Origin: Lentisphaera profundi
Lineage (GTDB): Bacteria; Verrucomicrobiota; Lentisphaeria; Lentisphaerales; Lentisphaeraceae
Direction: 5' to 3'
Length of the DNA: 64,000 bases
Assembly: GCF_028728065.1 (NCBI RefSeq)
Contig: NZ_CP117812.1
Location: 2,108,001-2,172,000, forward strand
Part shown: positions 1-8,466 of the stretch, in pieces
How positions within the stretch are numbered: the first letter of the stretch is position 1
How the letters are laid out: each line of letters begins with the position of its first letter
Position numbers and translations under genes: made by a program
Notes under the pieces: generated by a model
Databases searched by the model: none
What the model saw: only the letters and a program-made list of their open reading frames with translations
Told to the model about the DNA's origin: nothing

Positions 1-165
1 AGAGCCATTGGCGCTCTGCTTTAACTTTATAAAATCTAAAGCTTTGTTTCTATGATCCTCTGCTATTTCTGGTGGTGGCTCATGATTCACTTTATCTTCA
101 GCAAATAAACGAGGACTCGTAAATTGAACTAGGAACATGATTATTAGTAGATTACTGATCTGCAT
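1..165 (-). CDS. Partial secreted protein, 5' end only
   Basis: This minus-strand gene runs off the left edge of the window, so only its first 55 residues are seen. The ATG at 163-165 is preceded by GGAG six bases upstream, which supports the start. The N-terminus is a typical signal peptide (MQISNLLIIMFLVQF, then a likely cleavage after LFA), followed by a polar, acidic segment with a PPP run. The visible part is too short to assign a family. It lies downstream of the Cys-rich lipoprotein gene but is separated from it by a strong hairpin terminator, so it is probably a separate unit. Confidence 0.55.
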   Translation of the reverse strand, partial: MQISNLLIIMFLVQFTSPRLFAEDKVNHEPPPEIAEDHRNKALDFIKLKQSANGS

Positions 166-196
166 CTGAACTCCATAAAGTGATCTTAGTATATTT

Positions 197-231
197 AAAA
201 AGGCTTTTGCGATCTTCGCAAAAGCCTTTTT
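197..231 (-). terminator. Rho-independent terminator (bidirectional)
   Basis: A perfect 16-bp inverted repeat (197-212 and 216-231) with a 3-base loop. It has A-runs on the left and T-runs on the right, so it can terminate in both directions. It sits just past the stop of the minus-strand Cys-rich lipoprotein gene. Confidence 0.85.
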
Positions 232-252
232 ATTTGAGTTGGATCTACGTGC

Positions 253-399
253 TTATTTAACTTCGCAAGTTCCACACTCACAAGTTCCGCCCGTACACTC
301 ACAGGCACCACTGCTTCCTGGACAAGTACAACTTGATTCACTACTTGAGCAACCCCATACAGAGAGTAATACCGCCGCTACTATTATAATCTTTTTCAT
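253..399 (-). CDS. Small Cys-rich lipoprotein (48 aa)
   Basis: A 48-residue protein with a lipoprotein signal: MKK, a hydrophobic stretch, then a lipobox ending VWGC (lipidated Cys17). The mature part has seven further cysteines, mostly as C-x-C pairs (CTC, CEC, CEC) with a last GTCE. SD-like GGAG lies six bases before the ATG at 397-399, and the stop is followed by a strong hairpin terminator, so it looks like a real single-gene unit. No family was recognised. The C-x-C spacing would suit metal binding or disulfides on the outside of the membrane; that is inference. A second small Cys-rich lipoprotein, without obvious homology, lies at 30463-30630. Confidence 0.7.
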   Translation of the reverse strand: MKKIIIVAAVLLSVWGCSSSESSCTCPGSSGACECTGGTCECGTCEVK

Positions 400-496
400 G
401 AAGTACTCCGTTTTTTAAATAATCTAAATTCTCATCTCTTGAAATCCAAATTATTTATCGGTCTTTTTATATTAGGAATGATTGTAAACCAATCAA

Positions 497-1861
497 TCAC
501 TTAAGCTGTTTTGCTTTTACTCGCAGTTCTTGTGCTACCGTTAAATAATAATTTCGCCCGGTTGCGGTGATTAACTTTTCTGCCAAGATATCTAAAGCAC
601 TCGCTTTTAATAGTAAATATTTTTTATTAGCAGGATTTAAGTAGATAAGGTGATCTGATAATTGGGCACACCATTGAGCTTCATTATTTTGTAAAGCCTG
701 ATGAGCTTTTAGACTCAAAGCCTCTTCTCCTCCTACCAGCCTAGCCATATTTTGAGCCTCTTTCTGAGGACTTAAAGAAAATAAAGTCGTCGGATTACCA
801 TCAAACCAACCTAAGTACCCACTAAAAATAGCTCGGACACTCCATTCTATATTTCCGTAGTACTCTCGTAAATGATCTTTCTCGGCTAATTCCTTAGGTA
901 ATTTAACATATTGAACGAGTTCATCTGGAGTCATACCCTGATTAATACCTTTGACTGATTGATCAAGAACAAAAGCTATTGCTTTTCGATAATCATCTAA
1001 AACTTCCGTCGTTTCTTCTACTCCAATTAAGGGCAATGTATGGCCAGGCACAGTATGATGCGGCTTCTCTTCTATCATCATCGTTAAACTTTCTATCCAT
1101 AATTTCACATCCCTATAATGAGTTCCTCGAATAGCATAGGTATTCGGCCATGATCGATAAAAATTATCCCCTGTGAAAATAACTTTTTCTTCTGGTAACC
1201 AACAGTAAAGCTGATCCGAAGTTTCTCCTGGAGCAGCCACGAGCTCGAACTTAATCCCCGCCACATTATACTCATGTCGACCTTCTGAAAAATTCACACT
1301 AGGAACAATATGCTCCCCCAGAAAAACATTTTTCTCTTTGGGTGGGTAAAAAGCTGGCGCAATGCCATTATTAATACGCTTATTTGGTGGCAATAAAAAA
1401 CCACCTTGGCGAGCACCACGAATTTTATTTTCTTTAATCCCCCCATCCTGAAAATGCTGCCCCTCAGTATTAAAAGGACTACGAGCATAAATAAGCACCT
1501 CTGACTTCTTTCCCTTCTCATGGGTAAATGCCTTAATCCCACCTGTATGATCTCCGTGACCATGAGTTAAAATAACCCCGACGATTGGTAGCTTTGTTAT
1601 TTTTCTGAATTCTTTTAACACCGCCTCGCCATGAGCAGGAAACATCCCACTATCAACAATAAGAATACCACTTACACCAATAATCATTGAAATATTCGCT
1701 GGACTAAAGCCCGTGGCACAATATACAGATTTAGAGACTTGAGTTATTTTTGGAGTCAAAACTTTTGAACGTTCTTTAAGCAATTGAGTTGCTTTTGAAT
1801 CACTTGCCCAAAGTGATATACTTACCAAAGTCATACAAATTAATTTAAAATAGGTTTTCAT
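497..1861 (-). CDS. Alkyl/aryl-sulfatase-like metallo-beta-lactamase-fold hydrolase, secreted
   Basis: Predicted 454-aa exported hydrolase. An N-terminal signal peptide ends near SLWA (residue 19). The metallo-beta-lactamase domain has the THGHGDH metal motif at residues 99-105, GDN at 231-233 and PGH at 272-274. From about residue 345 the sequence matches the alkyl-sulfatase dimerisation domain (GYLGWFDGNPT, GRNYYL). This domain pair is typical of SdsA1/BDS1-type alkyl sulfatases, which cleave alkyl sulfate esters to alcohol and sulfate. The family's C-terminal SCP2-like domain is missing: the protein stops right after the dimerisation domain (454 aa against about 650). Substrate is therefore uncertain. 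It lies 53 bases downstream of the esterase gene on the same strand and may be cotranscribed with it. Confidence 0.85.
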   Translation of the reverse strand: MKTYFKLICMTLVSISLWASDSKATQLLKERSKVLTPKITQVSKSVYCATGFSPANISMIIGVSGILIVDSGMFPAHGEAVLKEFRKITKLPIVGVILTHGHGDHTGGIKAFTHEKGKKSEVLIYARSPFNTEGQHFQDGGIKENKIRGARQGGFLLPPNKRINNGIAPAFYPPKEKNVFLGEHIVPSVNFSEGRHEYNVAGIKFELVAAPGETSDQLYCWLPEEKVIFTGDNFYRSWPNTYAIRGTHYRDVKLWIESLTMMIEEKPHHTVPGHTLPLIGVEETTEVLDDYRKAIAFVLDQSVKGINQGMTPDELVQYVKLPKELAEKDHLREYYGNIEWSVRAIFSGYLGWFDGNPTTLFSLSPQKEAQNMARLVGGEEALSLKAHQALQNNEAQWCAQLSDHLIYLNPANKKYLLLKASALDILAEKLITATGRNYYLTVAQELRVKAKQLK

Positions 1862-1914
1862 AGCCTCGCCTTCTTTATATTTTTGAATACAATCTAACTA
1901 AAAAGCACCTCTTA

Positions 1915-2733
1915 TTACTCTTTATCCGCCTTTTTAAATTCCTTTGAAATAAAAGGCATTTGACGAATGATTGCCGCTTTCCAGTAATCCCAATTATGCG
2001 CTCCGGGATGCTCCTCATAATTGTGCTTCACTCCTTTGGATTTTAGCAGTGTATGTAGGTTGCGATTCACCTTCAGAAAGAAATCTTCTGTGCCACAATC
2101 AATAGAAAGCGCTAAGTCGCCATCTTTTAAGTTCTTGGCAAGTTCAATGACAGTATGATCATCCCAGCGTTTTTTATTAGATGACATTTCACCAAGTCGC
2201 TTCTTAATATCCCAATTATTGGGAAAGGGTCGAATATCCACTCCGCCACTCAAAGGCACCGCAATACTAAAAGTTTGCGGATGTCGCAAAGCAAGATACA
2301 TCGCACCGTGGCCTCCCATACTCAAACCAGAAATAGCTCTAGATTTACGATCTGCCTTTGTCCTATAATTCTTATCTAGATAAGTCACACACTCTTTTGC
2401 AACATGAGTTTCATACTGAAATTTAGGATCGATAGGACTATCAAAATACCAACTTGTCACCGCTCCATCCGGACATAAGACTATCATCCCATATTGATCG
2501 GCTAATGTTGCAATACTCGTAATATTTCTCCAATCCATATGATTGCCGCCCGCTCCGTGAAGTAGGTAAAGAACTGGAAAAGACTTATCACCTTTCATAT
2601 ACTCATCCGGCAAAATGATACTCGCAGGAATATGCTTCTTCATTTTTTCACTGAAAATCTCTAGTGTTTTAACTTCCGCAGATTGCAGTCCGTAAATAAT
2701 TACAAACAAACTAAAAAACATTTTACTCATCAT
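1915..2733 (-). CDS. Secreted esterase, alpha/beta-hydrolase (esterase D / feruloyl-esterase type)
   Basis: A 272-aa alpha/beta hydrolase with a signal peptide (cleavage near residue 19). It has the oxyanion-hole motif HGAGG (59-63), the nucleophile elbow GLSMGG with Ser138, and likely triad partners Asp217 (CGTED) and His246 (GAHNW). The layout matches the putative esterase family that includes acetyl-xylan and feruloyl esterases and S-formylglutathione hydrolase. The signal peptide favours a role on external carbohydrate esters rather than formaldehyde detoxification. AGGAGA lies eight bases before the first of two adjacent ATGs. It precedes the sulfatase-like gene on the same strand, so the pair may process external polymers or detergents; this is inference. 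Confidence 0.85.
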   Translation of the reverse strand: MMSKMFFSLFVIIYGLQSAEVKTLEIFSEKMKKHIPASIILPDEYMKGDKSFPVLYLLHGAGGNHMDWRNITSIATLADQYGMIVLCPDGAVTSWYFDSPIDPKFQYETHVAKECVTYLDKNYRTKADRKSRAISGLSMGGHGAMYLALRHPQTFSIAVPLSGGVDIRPFPNNWDIKKRLGEMSSNKKRWDDHTVIELAKNLKDGDLALSIDCGTEDFFLKVNRNLHTLLKSKGVKHNYEEHPGAHNWDYWKAAIIRQMPFISKEFKKADKE

Positions 2734-2937
2734 TCTAAACTTCTCCTATCAACTAATTATAAATTTTGTCTCTGGCCTAACTATAACTTTGCTACGCTCC
2801 ATTACTTAAGTAACTTACAGCTTTTCAAAGAAAAAAATCTTTATTTTCCTATCATCTTAGTCATCAAACAAAGTCTAATCCCCAACTAAAAACATTCTTT
2901 ACTGGCATTAACTTTAAACTAAACACAAGGAAATATA

Positions 2938-3750
2938 ATGGGCGTATTATTTGGCATCACGGCACTAGCACTTTCTTTAGCTATTGGGATCCCTCTCAAA
3001 AAAAAGCTCAAGCGTCAAAGTTTAATGAAAAAAGACGTGCCTAACGATTGGCGTACGATCCTAAGCGAAGAAGTCCCCTATTTGGATAAATTATCGGATC
3101 CCGACAGAGAAAAACTGTGGGGACTTATACACATTTTCCTCGATGAAGTCGAGTTCATCTCCTGCCAAGACTTAGAACTTACAGATCGCATACGCGTCGC
3201 TATTGCAGCTCAAGCCTGTCTTCTGACTCTAAAAAACCCAACACAAAAGCATTTTGATTCTCTAAATACTATATACGTCTATCCCGATGCATTTAAATCA
3301 AATATCGATCAACAGCAAGGCTCTATCGTTTCTTCCGAAGAATCTATCCGCCTGGGCCAATCCATTCGTGGCAGCATCGTACTTTCTTGGAATAGCTGCA
3401 AACAAGGCGCATCCAACTATCAAGACGGGCAAAACGTGATTTTTCATGAATTCGCCCATCAATTAGATCAAGAACACAATAGTGCTGATGGTGTACCAAC
3501 TCTACAAGAACGCTCGGCTTATCTTGATTGGGGTAAAATCATGTATGCAAAATTCCTTTGGCTTCGGGAAAAGAAAAAAAAGCATCAACACACTTTAATA
3601 GATCCCTATGGTGCACTCAATGAAGCGGAATTCTTTGCCGTCTGCACAGAATGCTTTTTTGAAAAACCAAAACAACTCAAAAGCAAGCATCCGGAAATTT
3701 ATCGAGTCATGCTCGAGTATTATGGCCTAAATCCCATTGAACTTATCTGA
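2938..3750 (+). CDS. mtfA: MtfA-family zinc metallopeptidase
   Basis: A 270-aa protein of the M90 (MtfA) family. After an N-terminal hydrophobic segment (residues 3-20) it carries the zinc site HEFAHQLD at 170-177 and the downstream glutamate motif NEAEFF at 228-233 that supplies the third ligand in this family. In Enterobacteria MtfA is a glucose-regulated peptidase that binds the repressor Mlc; no Mlc homologue is seen here, so only the peptidase role is transferable. The N-terminal anchor is also seen in several MtfA homologues. A clear AAGGAAATATA precedes the ATG. It is monocistronic and divergent from the esterase. Confidence 0.82.
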   Translation: MGVLFGITALALSLAIGIPLKKKLKRQSLMKKDVPNDWRTILSEEVPYLDKLSDPDREKLWGLIHIFLDEVEFISCQDLELTDRIRVAIAAQACLLTLKNPTQKHFDSLNTIYVYPDAFKSNIDQQQGSIVSSEESIRLGQSIRGSIVLSWNSCKQGASNYQDGQNVIFHEFAHQLDQEHNSADGVPTLQERSAYLDWGKIMYAKFLWLREKKKKHQHTLIDPYGALNEAEFFAVCTECFFEKPKQLKSKHPEIYRVMLEYYGLNPIELI

Positions 3751-3950
3751 ATATTGGTCCCTCTTGTAACTTCATTGATTATCCCACGCTTTCCTAAGTA
3801 TATTCTTATTAACCGTAACTAGGCGTATCATGAATTCCCTATAGCTCTTGTTCCTTTGACAACTGGGACCAAAAGACTTTAGGTCGTAAAAGTAAATAAG
3901 AATTTGTAGCAAGCCTGCTCTCTACAAGCAAACTATGCGCATAGACACAA

Positions 3951-3982
3951 AAAGGCCGAGTTTCGTAAGAAACTCGGCCTTT
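3951..3982 (-). terminator. Rho-independent terminator after tRNA-Leu
   Basis: A 14-bp perfect stem (3951-3964 with 3969-3982) and GTAA loop. In the minus direction it is followed by a U-run, immediately downstream of tRNA-Leu. Confidence 0.8.
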
Positions 3983-3986
3983 GAAG

Positions 3987-4067
<81 letters not shown>

Positions 4068-4374
4068 GTTTGCGGTCACAGAAAATGTAGTCATCTAAAG
4101 GATTTTCCAGTTCAAATATAGTTTTTTTTGAGTTTTTTTATTTCTTCACTAATTCAACCACAATTCCGTATCATTATAAAGGGGTTTTACTCAAGAAGAA
4201 CCAAGCTCTCCCCAAATGCATAATTCATCAAAAAAAGACTCCCCGAACAGTCAAAACCCCTATTTACCCATAAGAATCACTACTTTTTTGTGTTTATTCA
4301 CCTAAGTGAACTTCTTTCATTTACTTTACTCACTTATTTTAGATAAAACTTTATAATCTAATAGGAGACTTTTA
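4068..4374. other. Intergenic region between tRNA-Leu and Ala-repeat lipoprotein
   Basis: No gene was found. It must carry the promoters of both divergent units, but no convincing -35/-10 pair was seen. A TATAAT lies at 4352-4357, too close to the start codon to leave a leader. An imperfect palindrome TTCAC-CTAA-GTGAA lies at 4297-4310 and could be an operator for the lipoprotein gene; this is weak evidence. Confidence 0.3.
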
Positions 4375-5484
4375 ATGAAATTTAACCCCCTAAGCCTAAT
4401 CGGCTCAATCCTTTTGTTTTTCTTATTCTCTTGCACCAGTGCAAAACAAGAATCGACAGAAGTGAACGCAAATGACAATACATTACAGATTTACCAGAAT
4501 GGACAAATACGTGACCAATATAAATCTGAGCAAATTGACCGCGAATGCCTTGTCCTAGAAGATGGCCGCACGGTTTTCAAAGGCGAACTAGAATATGCTA
4601 ACACTCACTATAAAGACGCAGAAATCGTAGACCTTAAGGGACGAACCCTTATCCAGTCCGAAAATAATGGACCCTCTGACTTCTCACAGAATATTGACGA
4701 ACAAATCACAGAGATACCTCTCCAGGAACGCGCAAACTTCGCCCTCATCTATACCGATGATCAAGGCGCAAATACAGTAGAACAAATCACTAAAGACGGC
4801 GCCGTTCACTACCAAAAACCAGGACCTAGCCCTGAAGAACTAGCTGTTCAAAAAGCTCAAGAAGAAGAAGACGAAAAAATCGCCGCCGCTAACACCGCCG
4901 CAAAACTTGCTGCTAAAACTGCCGCTGCTGCTGCTGCCGCAATTGTTGCCGCTGACACTAAAGCTGCGGAAGACGCTAAAATCGCTGCTGACACTAAAGC
5001 TGCGGAAGACGCTAAAATTGCTGCTGACGCTAAAGACGCTGAAGAAGCAAAGCTTGCTGCTGACGCTAAAGCTGCTGAAGAAGCCAAACTTGCCGCCGAC
5101 GCTAAGGCAGCGGAAGAAGCAATGAACAAAGCAAACATGCGTAATATCATTACCATCAACTGCAAATCAAGCCTACCTGAAGGCTCAACTCTAGAAGGCA
5201 AAAAAGCTCTCTTACACGCAACTCTCTTTGTTAAAAAATCGAAAGAAGATACTGCTGTGATAGTATCGACCAGAGACGTTGATGATTTTACTACATCAAG
5301 TGAGTTCACTATTGAGTACCACCACAAACAAGCTAACAAAAAATCCATTTATTACGTCGAGATCGAAGTTAAAGAACTCAATAAAGATAATGTCCTTTTC
5401 TCTGCTACTGTTCCTGTAACATGTACTGAAAGCGGTAAATTTGATCAAACAGATATTGAAGCTATCCTAGAGCCAACGATCTAA
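4375..5484 (+). CDS. Lipoprotein with Ala-rich 12-residue coiled-coil repeats
   Basis: A 369-aa lipoprotein: signal peptide with lipobox LFSC (Cys20). Residues about 25-155 form a polar domain that begins with short, YxxG-like repeated segments. This is followed by a highly charged Ala/Glu/Lys segment and five 12-residue repeats of the type AADAKAAEEAKL, predicted as a long helix or coiled coil. Residues about 255-369 form a compact C-terminal domain rich in beta-type sequence and ending in an acidic tail. AGGAGA lies before the ATG and a terminator follows the stop, so it is a single-gene unit. No family was recognised. The helical repeat resembles the stalks of TolA and of other envelope-spanning proteins, but no homology is claimed. 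Confidence 0.75.
   Translation: MKFNPLSLIGSILLFFLFSCTSAKQESTEVNANDNTLQIYQNGQIRDQYKSEQIDRECLVLEDGRTVFKGELEYANTHYKDAEIVDLKGRTLIQSENNGPSDFSQNIDEQITEIPLQERANFALIYTDDQGANTVEQITKDGAVHYQKPGPSPEELAVQKAQEEEDEKIAAANTAAKLAAKTAAAAAAAIVAADTKAAEDAKIAADTKAAEDAKIAADAKDAEEAKLAADAKAAEEAKLAADAKAAEEAMNKANMRNIITINCKSSLPEGSTLEGKKALLHATLFVKKSKEDTAVIVSTRDVDDFTTSSEFTIEYHHKQANKKSIYYVEIEVKELNKDNVLFSATVPVTCTESGKFDQTDIEAILEPTI
4948..5127 (+). repeat. Five 36-bp in-frame repeats (12 aa each)
   Basis: Five tandem 36-bp units encode variants of AADxKxAEEAKL within the lipoprotein gene. The first two units encode the same peptide; the later ones differ mainly in T/A, D/A and I/L substitutions. Confidence 0.8.
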
Positions 5485-5507
5485 GCCTAGTAAACCATCT
5501 TCACTCT

Positions 5508-5538
5508 AAAAGCCTTCCATTTCGGGAGGCTTTTTTTT
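5508..5538 (+). terminator. Rho-independent terminator after Ala-repeat lipoprotein
   Basis: Stem AAAAGCCTTCC with GGGAGGCTTTT around a short loop, then a run of eight T. It lies 23 bases past the lipoprotein stop. Confidence 0.85.
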
Positions 5539-5692
5539 ATGGGGTTCATGTGTATTAAATAAAAATACTGACTTCACATCACCGGCAACAAGAACTGCGC
5601 TTTAAACATGTCAGCTCTAAGCACGAAGGAAGTAATAAGTGATTTGAAGTTATAGAACATAAATCCCTTATAAGCTCTTAACCACGAAAACA

Positions 5693-6322
5693 CTACTTAG
5701 TATTATAGTATTTGGCAAATGTCTCTAAAATAAGCTTAAGATGCTTATTATCCTTCGATTTATCATAGAGCTTTAATAAGGCCAAATCATCTTCCGTAAT
5801 ATCTTTATTTTCAATTATATAAGATAATTTATTCGCATTGCGATCTTGCATCGAGATCCGTAGCCCCTCAGGACGGCGCTCTACATTAGTAAAAAAACTC
5901 GATTCATGATCGTAGACCTTCACACTCACGCTCTCATTTTCCACACGTGTAACGGGGCCTTCACCATCCAGTAATTTCAAAACTTCCATTGTCAAGAGCT
6001 CTAAAGCTCCGCCATTCACTGACTCTAACTGTTCCAAATGACTATCTAAAGCCCGATGCTTTTGAACGGGTGTCATACGATCAAGTTCTTTTTTTTGCTG
6101 TGCTAAAGAATCTGTAATCAGCTCTTCTTTTTTCTTTTGAGTAAGACGCTCTCCTTGCTGATTTTTAACACGAGGGACCTTACTCACTTCATGAGGATTT
6201 GAAGGCTGTTCTTTTTGCCGTAAATCATTACTCGTATTCACCACTGGCTCAAAACCTCCTTTGAGGTAAATAAAGCCAATAATTGCCAAATGTAAAAATA
6301 GACTGAAGACTAGTGCTTTCAT
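5693..6322 (-). CDS. Membrane-anchored protein with TonB/TolA-like N-terminus, unknown function
   Basis: A 209-aa protein. The N-terminus (residues 3-20, FSLFLHLAIIGFIYL) resembles the single inner-membrane helix of TonB/TolA-type proteins. It is followed by a polar, Lys/Glu/Gln-rich and probably helical stretch (about 30-100) and a C-terminal segment ending LILETFAKYYNTK. There is no proline-rich spacer and no recognisable TonB C-terminal domain, so energy transduction is not claimed. The nearby tolB gene makes a Tol-like envelope role possible. It is on the minus strand, 125 bases downstream of the HAD phosphatase gene. Confidence 0.6.
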   Translation of the reverse strand: MKALVFSLFLHLAIIGFIYLKGGFEPVVNTSNDLRQKEQPSNPHEVSKVPRVKNQQGERLTQKKKEELITDSLAQQKKELDRMTPVQKHRALDSHLEQLESVNGGALELLTMEVLKLLDGEGPVTRVENESVSVKVYDHESSFFTNVERRPEGLRISMQDRNANKLSYIIENKDITEDDLALLKLYDKSKDNKHLKLILETFAKYYNTK

Positions 6323-6447
6323 ATAAATATATACTTGGTAGTTAAAGTGTTACAAAAATCAATAAAGCTCTTCGTATCCTTTTTTCCAATAATAACAAAA
6401 AATCTTAGCCTGCATAAACTCGATTATTCACCGATATCCACCAGCGA

Positions 6448-7119
6448 TTAAGTAAACGAGATAACCGGCCAATTATTTAACTCTGCCGCTGCTAATAATT
6501 TCGGCGCTGGATTAACCGCAAAAGGATGACCTACCTGCTCCAAAATAACTACATCTGCAGCACTATCGCCATAATAAGAAGATGACGCTAATGAACCTCC
6601 ATGAATGGCGAAAAAGTCCTTCATCAATGACACTTTGCCATTTCCCAAACAATAGGTCCCACTTGCCTTACCGGTATACTTGTTATCTATCACCTCAAGC
6701 TCACTTGCTATCATATGATCAAAACCTAGATACTCCTTCAAAGCATAGGCAATCACAGAATTTGTTGCCGTAATCAGACAGAGTAATTTCCCCTCTTGCA
6801 TTTGCTGACGAATTTCTTTTTCCGCCTGGGGATAAATTTTATTTTTTACCACCTCGCTAAAATGTTCGCGTGAAAGAACAAGCATTTCTTCAAAGGTCTT
6901 ACCTTTAAATTCCACTAACTGAAAATCCATGAATTCATCTTGATCTAGACAATTATTAAGGTAATCCTGATAAAAATTTTCTGCGAGGTCCATAGCATCC
7001 GATGACGCTACTCCTTTAGCATGTAAAAATTCTTTCCAAGATACATCACAATCATTATTAATAATTGTATGGTCCATGTCCCAAAAATAAACACTCTTTT
7101 GACTCTCTGCTGTTTCCAT
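6448..7119 (-). CDS. HAD-IB family phosphatase (SerB-like)
   Basis: A 223-aa haloacid dehalogenase superfamily hydrolase of the IB subclass. Motif I is DMDHT (Asp14 nucleophile, Asp16 acid/base). Motif II is Thr117 in LITATNS. Motif III includes Lys162 (GNGKVS) and motif IV is GDSAAD at 184-189. The helical cap lies between motifs I and II, as in phosphoserine phosphatase and the TIGR01490-type phosphatases. The substrate is a phosphomonoester that cannot be named from sequence alone. It is divergent from tolB. Confidence 0.85.
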   Translation of the reverse strand: METAESQKSVYFWDMDHTIINNDCDVSWKEFLHAKGVASSDAMDLAENFYQDYLNNCLDQDEFMDFQLVEFKGKTFEEMLVLSREHFSEVVKNKIYPQAEKEIRQQMQEGKLLCLITATNSVIAYALKEYLGFDHMIASELEVIDNKYTGKASGTYCLGNGKVSLMKDFFAIHGGSLASSSYYGDSAADVVILEQVGHPFAVNPAPKLLAAAELNNWPVISFT

Positions 7120-7242
7120 GTCTTTTATATCGCCTTTTATTGAAGCTTTAAGCTAATTTTATTATTTTTCCGATTGCATAGCTAATAATCTCATTCAATC
7201 TTAGACATTGTCGGATCAAATCAACTTACAGGGTTTAAAAAA

Positions 7243-8466
7243 ATGAAAGTTTTCGTGTCAGTACTCCTCAGCTTTTTCTCAATGCTCACTTTTGCACAGA
7301 TAGACATCACTAAAAGTGCTCAGCTATCCAATCCACGCCTCTATCTCGAAACATCATCAATTTCTTCTGAACTCTCCACCGAGATCAAAAGAAAACTCAT
7401 CTATTCTGACTGGTTTCTTATGAGCTCTAACAAAACCGAAACTGAATATAAACTAAAAGTAAGCGGTTATCCGAAAGTTCAAGTACGCCTATACGACAAA
7501 CTTAATCAAGCCGTCGATAACTGTAGCTTTGATATTAACCTACAGAAAGTAGGTAAGCAATGGCAAGCAGCAATGATTGTTGATCAAGTCTTAACACGCT
7601 TCTTCAAGAGCTCCCGTTTCCCACAGCCCGCTTTAAGCACCAGCCAAATTGCCTTTTGCGCGCGCTCAAACGGAAAAAAAGAGATTTACTTATGTGATTT
7701 AGATGGTAGTAACTTAAGAAAAAAAACTAACTTCAAAAGTATCACCGCACTTCCCCGCTGGTCACCTGATAACCGCTACTTAGTCTATACTGTCTATGGC
7801 AAAGCCTCCACCAATATTTTCCAAACTGATCTTAAGACCAATAAACACCGCATTCTATCTCACTACCGTGGCATGAATACAGGCGCAACCTTCCGCCCTA
7901 CTGGCAACGCCATCGTCATGACCCTCTCCAAAGGCAACTCAGTCGACATGTACTGGATGGACCTCAATAATATTGGTAAACTTGGGCGCTTAACAAAAAC
8001 TTCTAGCCTCGAAAGCTCACCTGTATTTTCTCCAAAAGGTTCTCAGATCTGCTATGTTTCCTCAAGCGTCTCCTCCTCAGGTAAAGTGAGCACACCTAGA
8101 CTCCATCTAATGAATGCCTCAAAACTAACCTCTACGCCATTGTTTAGTGACCGCTCAGAACGCGTCAGCCCAGATTGGTCAAAAGCTAGCAATTTACTTG
8201 TATACTCTAAAAGAATCGGTCGTCAGTACGTCATCGCTACCTGCGACCCAAAGAACCCCAAAGGTACTGAGGCTATAATCAGTAAAACTTCAGGCCACTG
8301 GGAAGATCCTTCCTGGGCACCAGACGGTCGACACATTGTATGCACACGAGATACTGGCGGAGAAAAACACTTGTATATAGTCGACACCCTATACAATACT
8401 GCTCGCAAAATCAATACTACGCTCAAAACCTGTAGCTCACCTTCTTGGTCTAATTTATACAAGTAA
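7243..8466 (+). CDS. tolB: TolB-like periplasmic beta-propeller protein
   Basis: A 407-aa exported protein with a signal peptide ending TFA (residue 18). Residues about 20-130 resemble the TolB N-terminal domain. The rest consists of repeated propeller blades with the PD40 pattern (PRWSPDNRYLVYT, PVFSPKGSQICYV, PDWSKASNLLVYS, PSWAPDGRHIVCT, PSWSNLYK). In Gram-negatives TolB links Pal to the Tol inner-membrane complex during outer-membrane constriction. No tolQ, tolR or pal is in the window, so the Tol role is inferred. The stop codon overlaps the recombinase start by one base (TAATG), which implies translational coupling. Confidence 0.8.
   Translation: MKVFVSVLLSFFSMLTFAQIDITKSAQLSNPRLYLETSSISSELSTEIKRKLIYSDWFLMSSNKTETEYKLKVSGYPKVQVRLYDKLNQAVDNCSFDINLQKVGKQWQAAMIVDQVLTRFFKSSRFPQPALSTSQIAFCARSNGKKEIYLCDLDGSNLRKKTNFKSITALPRWSPDNRYLVYTVYGKASTNIFQTDLKTNKHRILSHYRGMNTGATFRPTGNAIVMTLSKGNSVDMYWMDLNNIGKLGRLTKTSSLESSPVFSPKGSQICYVSSSVSSSGKVSTPRLHLMNASKLTSTPLFSDRSERVSPDWSKASNLLVYSKRIGRQYVIATCDPKNPKGTEAIISKTSGHWEDPSWAPDGRHIVCTRDTGGEKHLYIVDTLYNTARKINTTLKTCSSPSWSNLYK

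Noticed and set aside
2683-2889. 68-aa plus-strand ORF upstream of mtfA
   Set aside because: It overlaps the esterase start in antisense, has no SD and no protein-like pattern.
4352-4357. Perfect TATAAT before the Ala-repeat lipoprotein
   Set aside because: It lies only about 18 bases before the start codon and has no matching -35 box, so it would leave no room for the SD.
4857-5348. Antisense 163-aa Ala/Ser-rich ORF within the lipoprotein gene
   Set aside because: It is the mirror of the Ala-codon repeats and has no SD or independent protein features.
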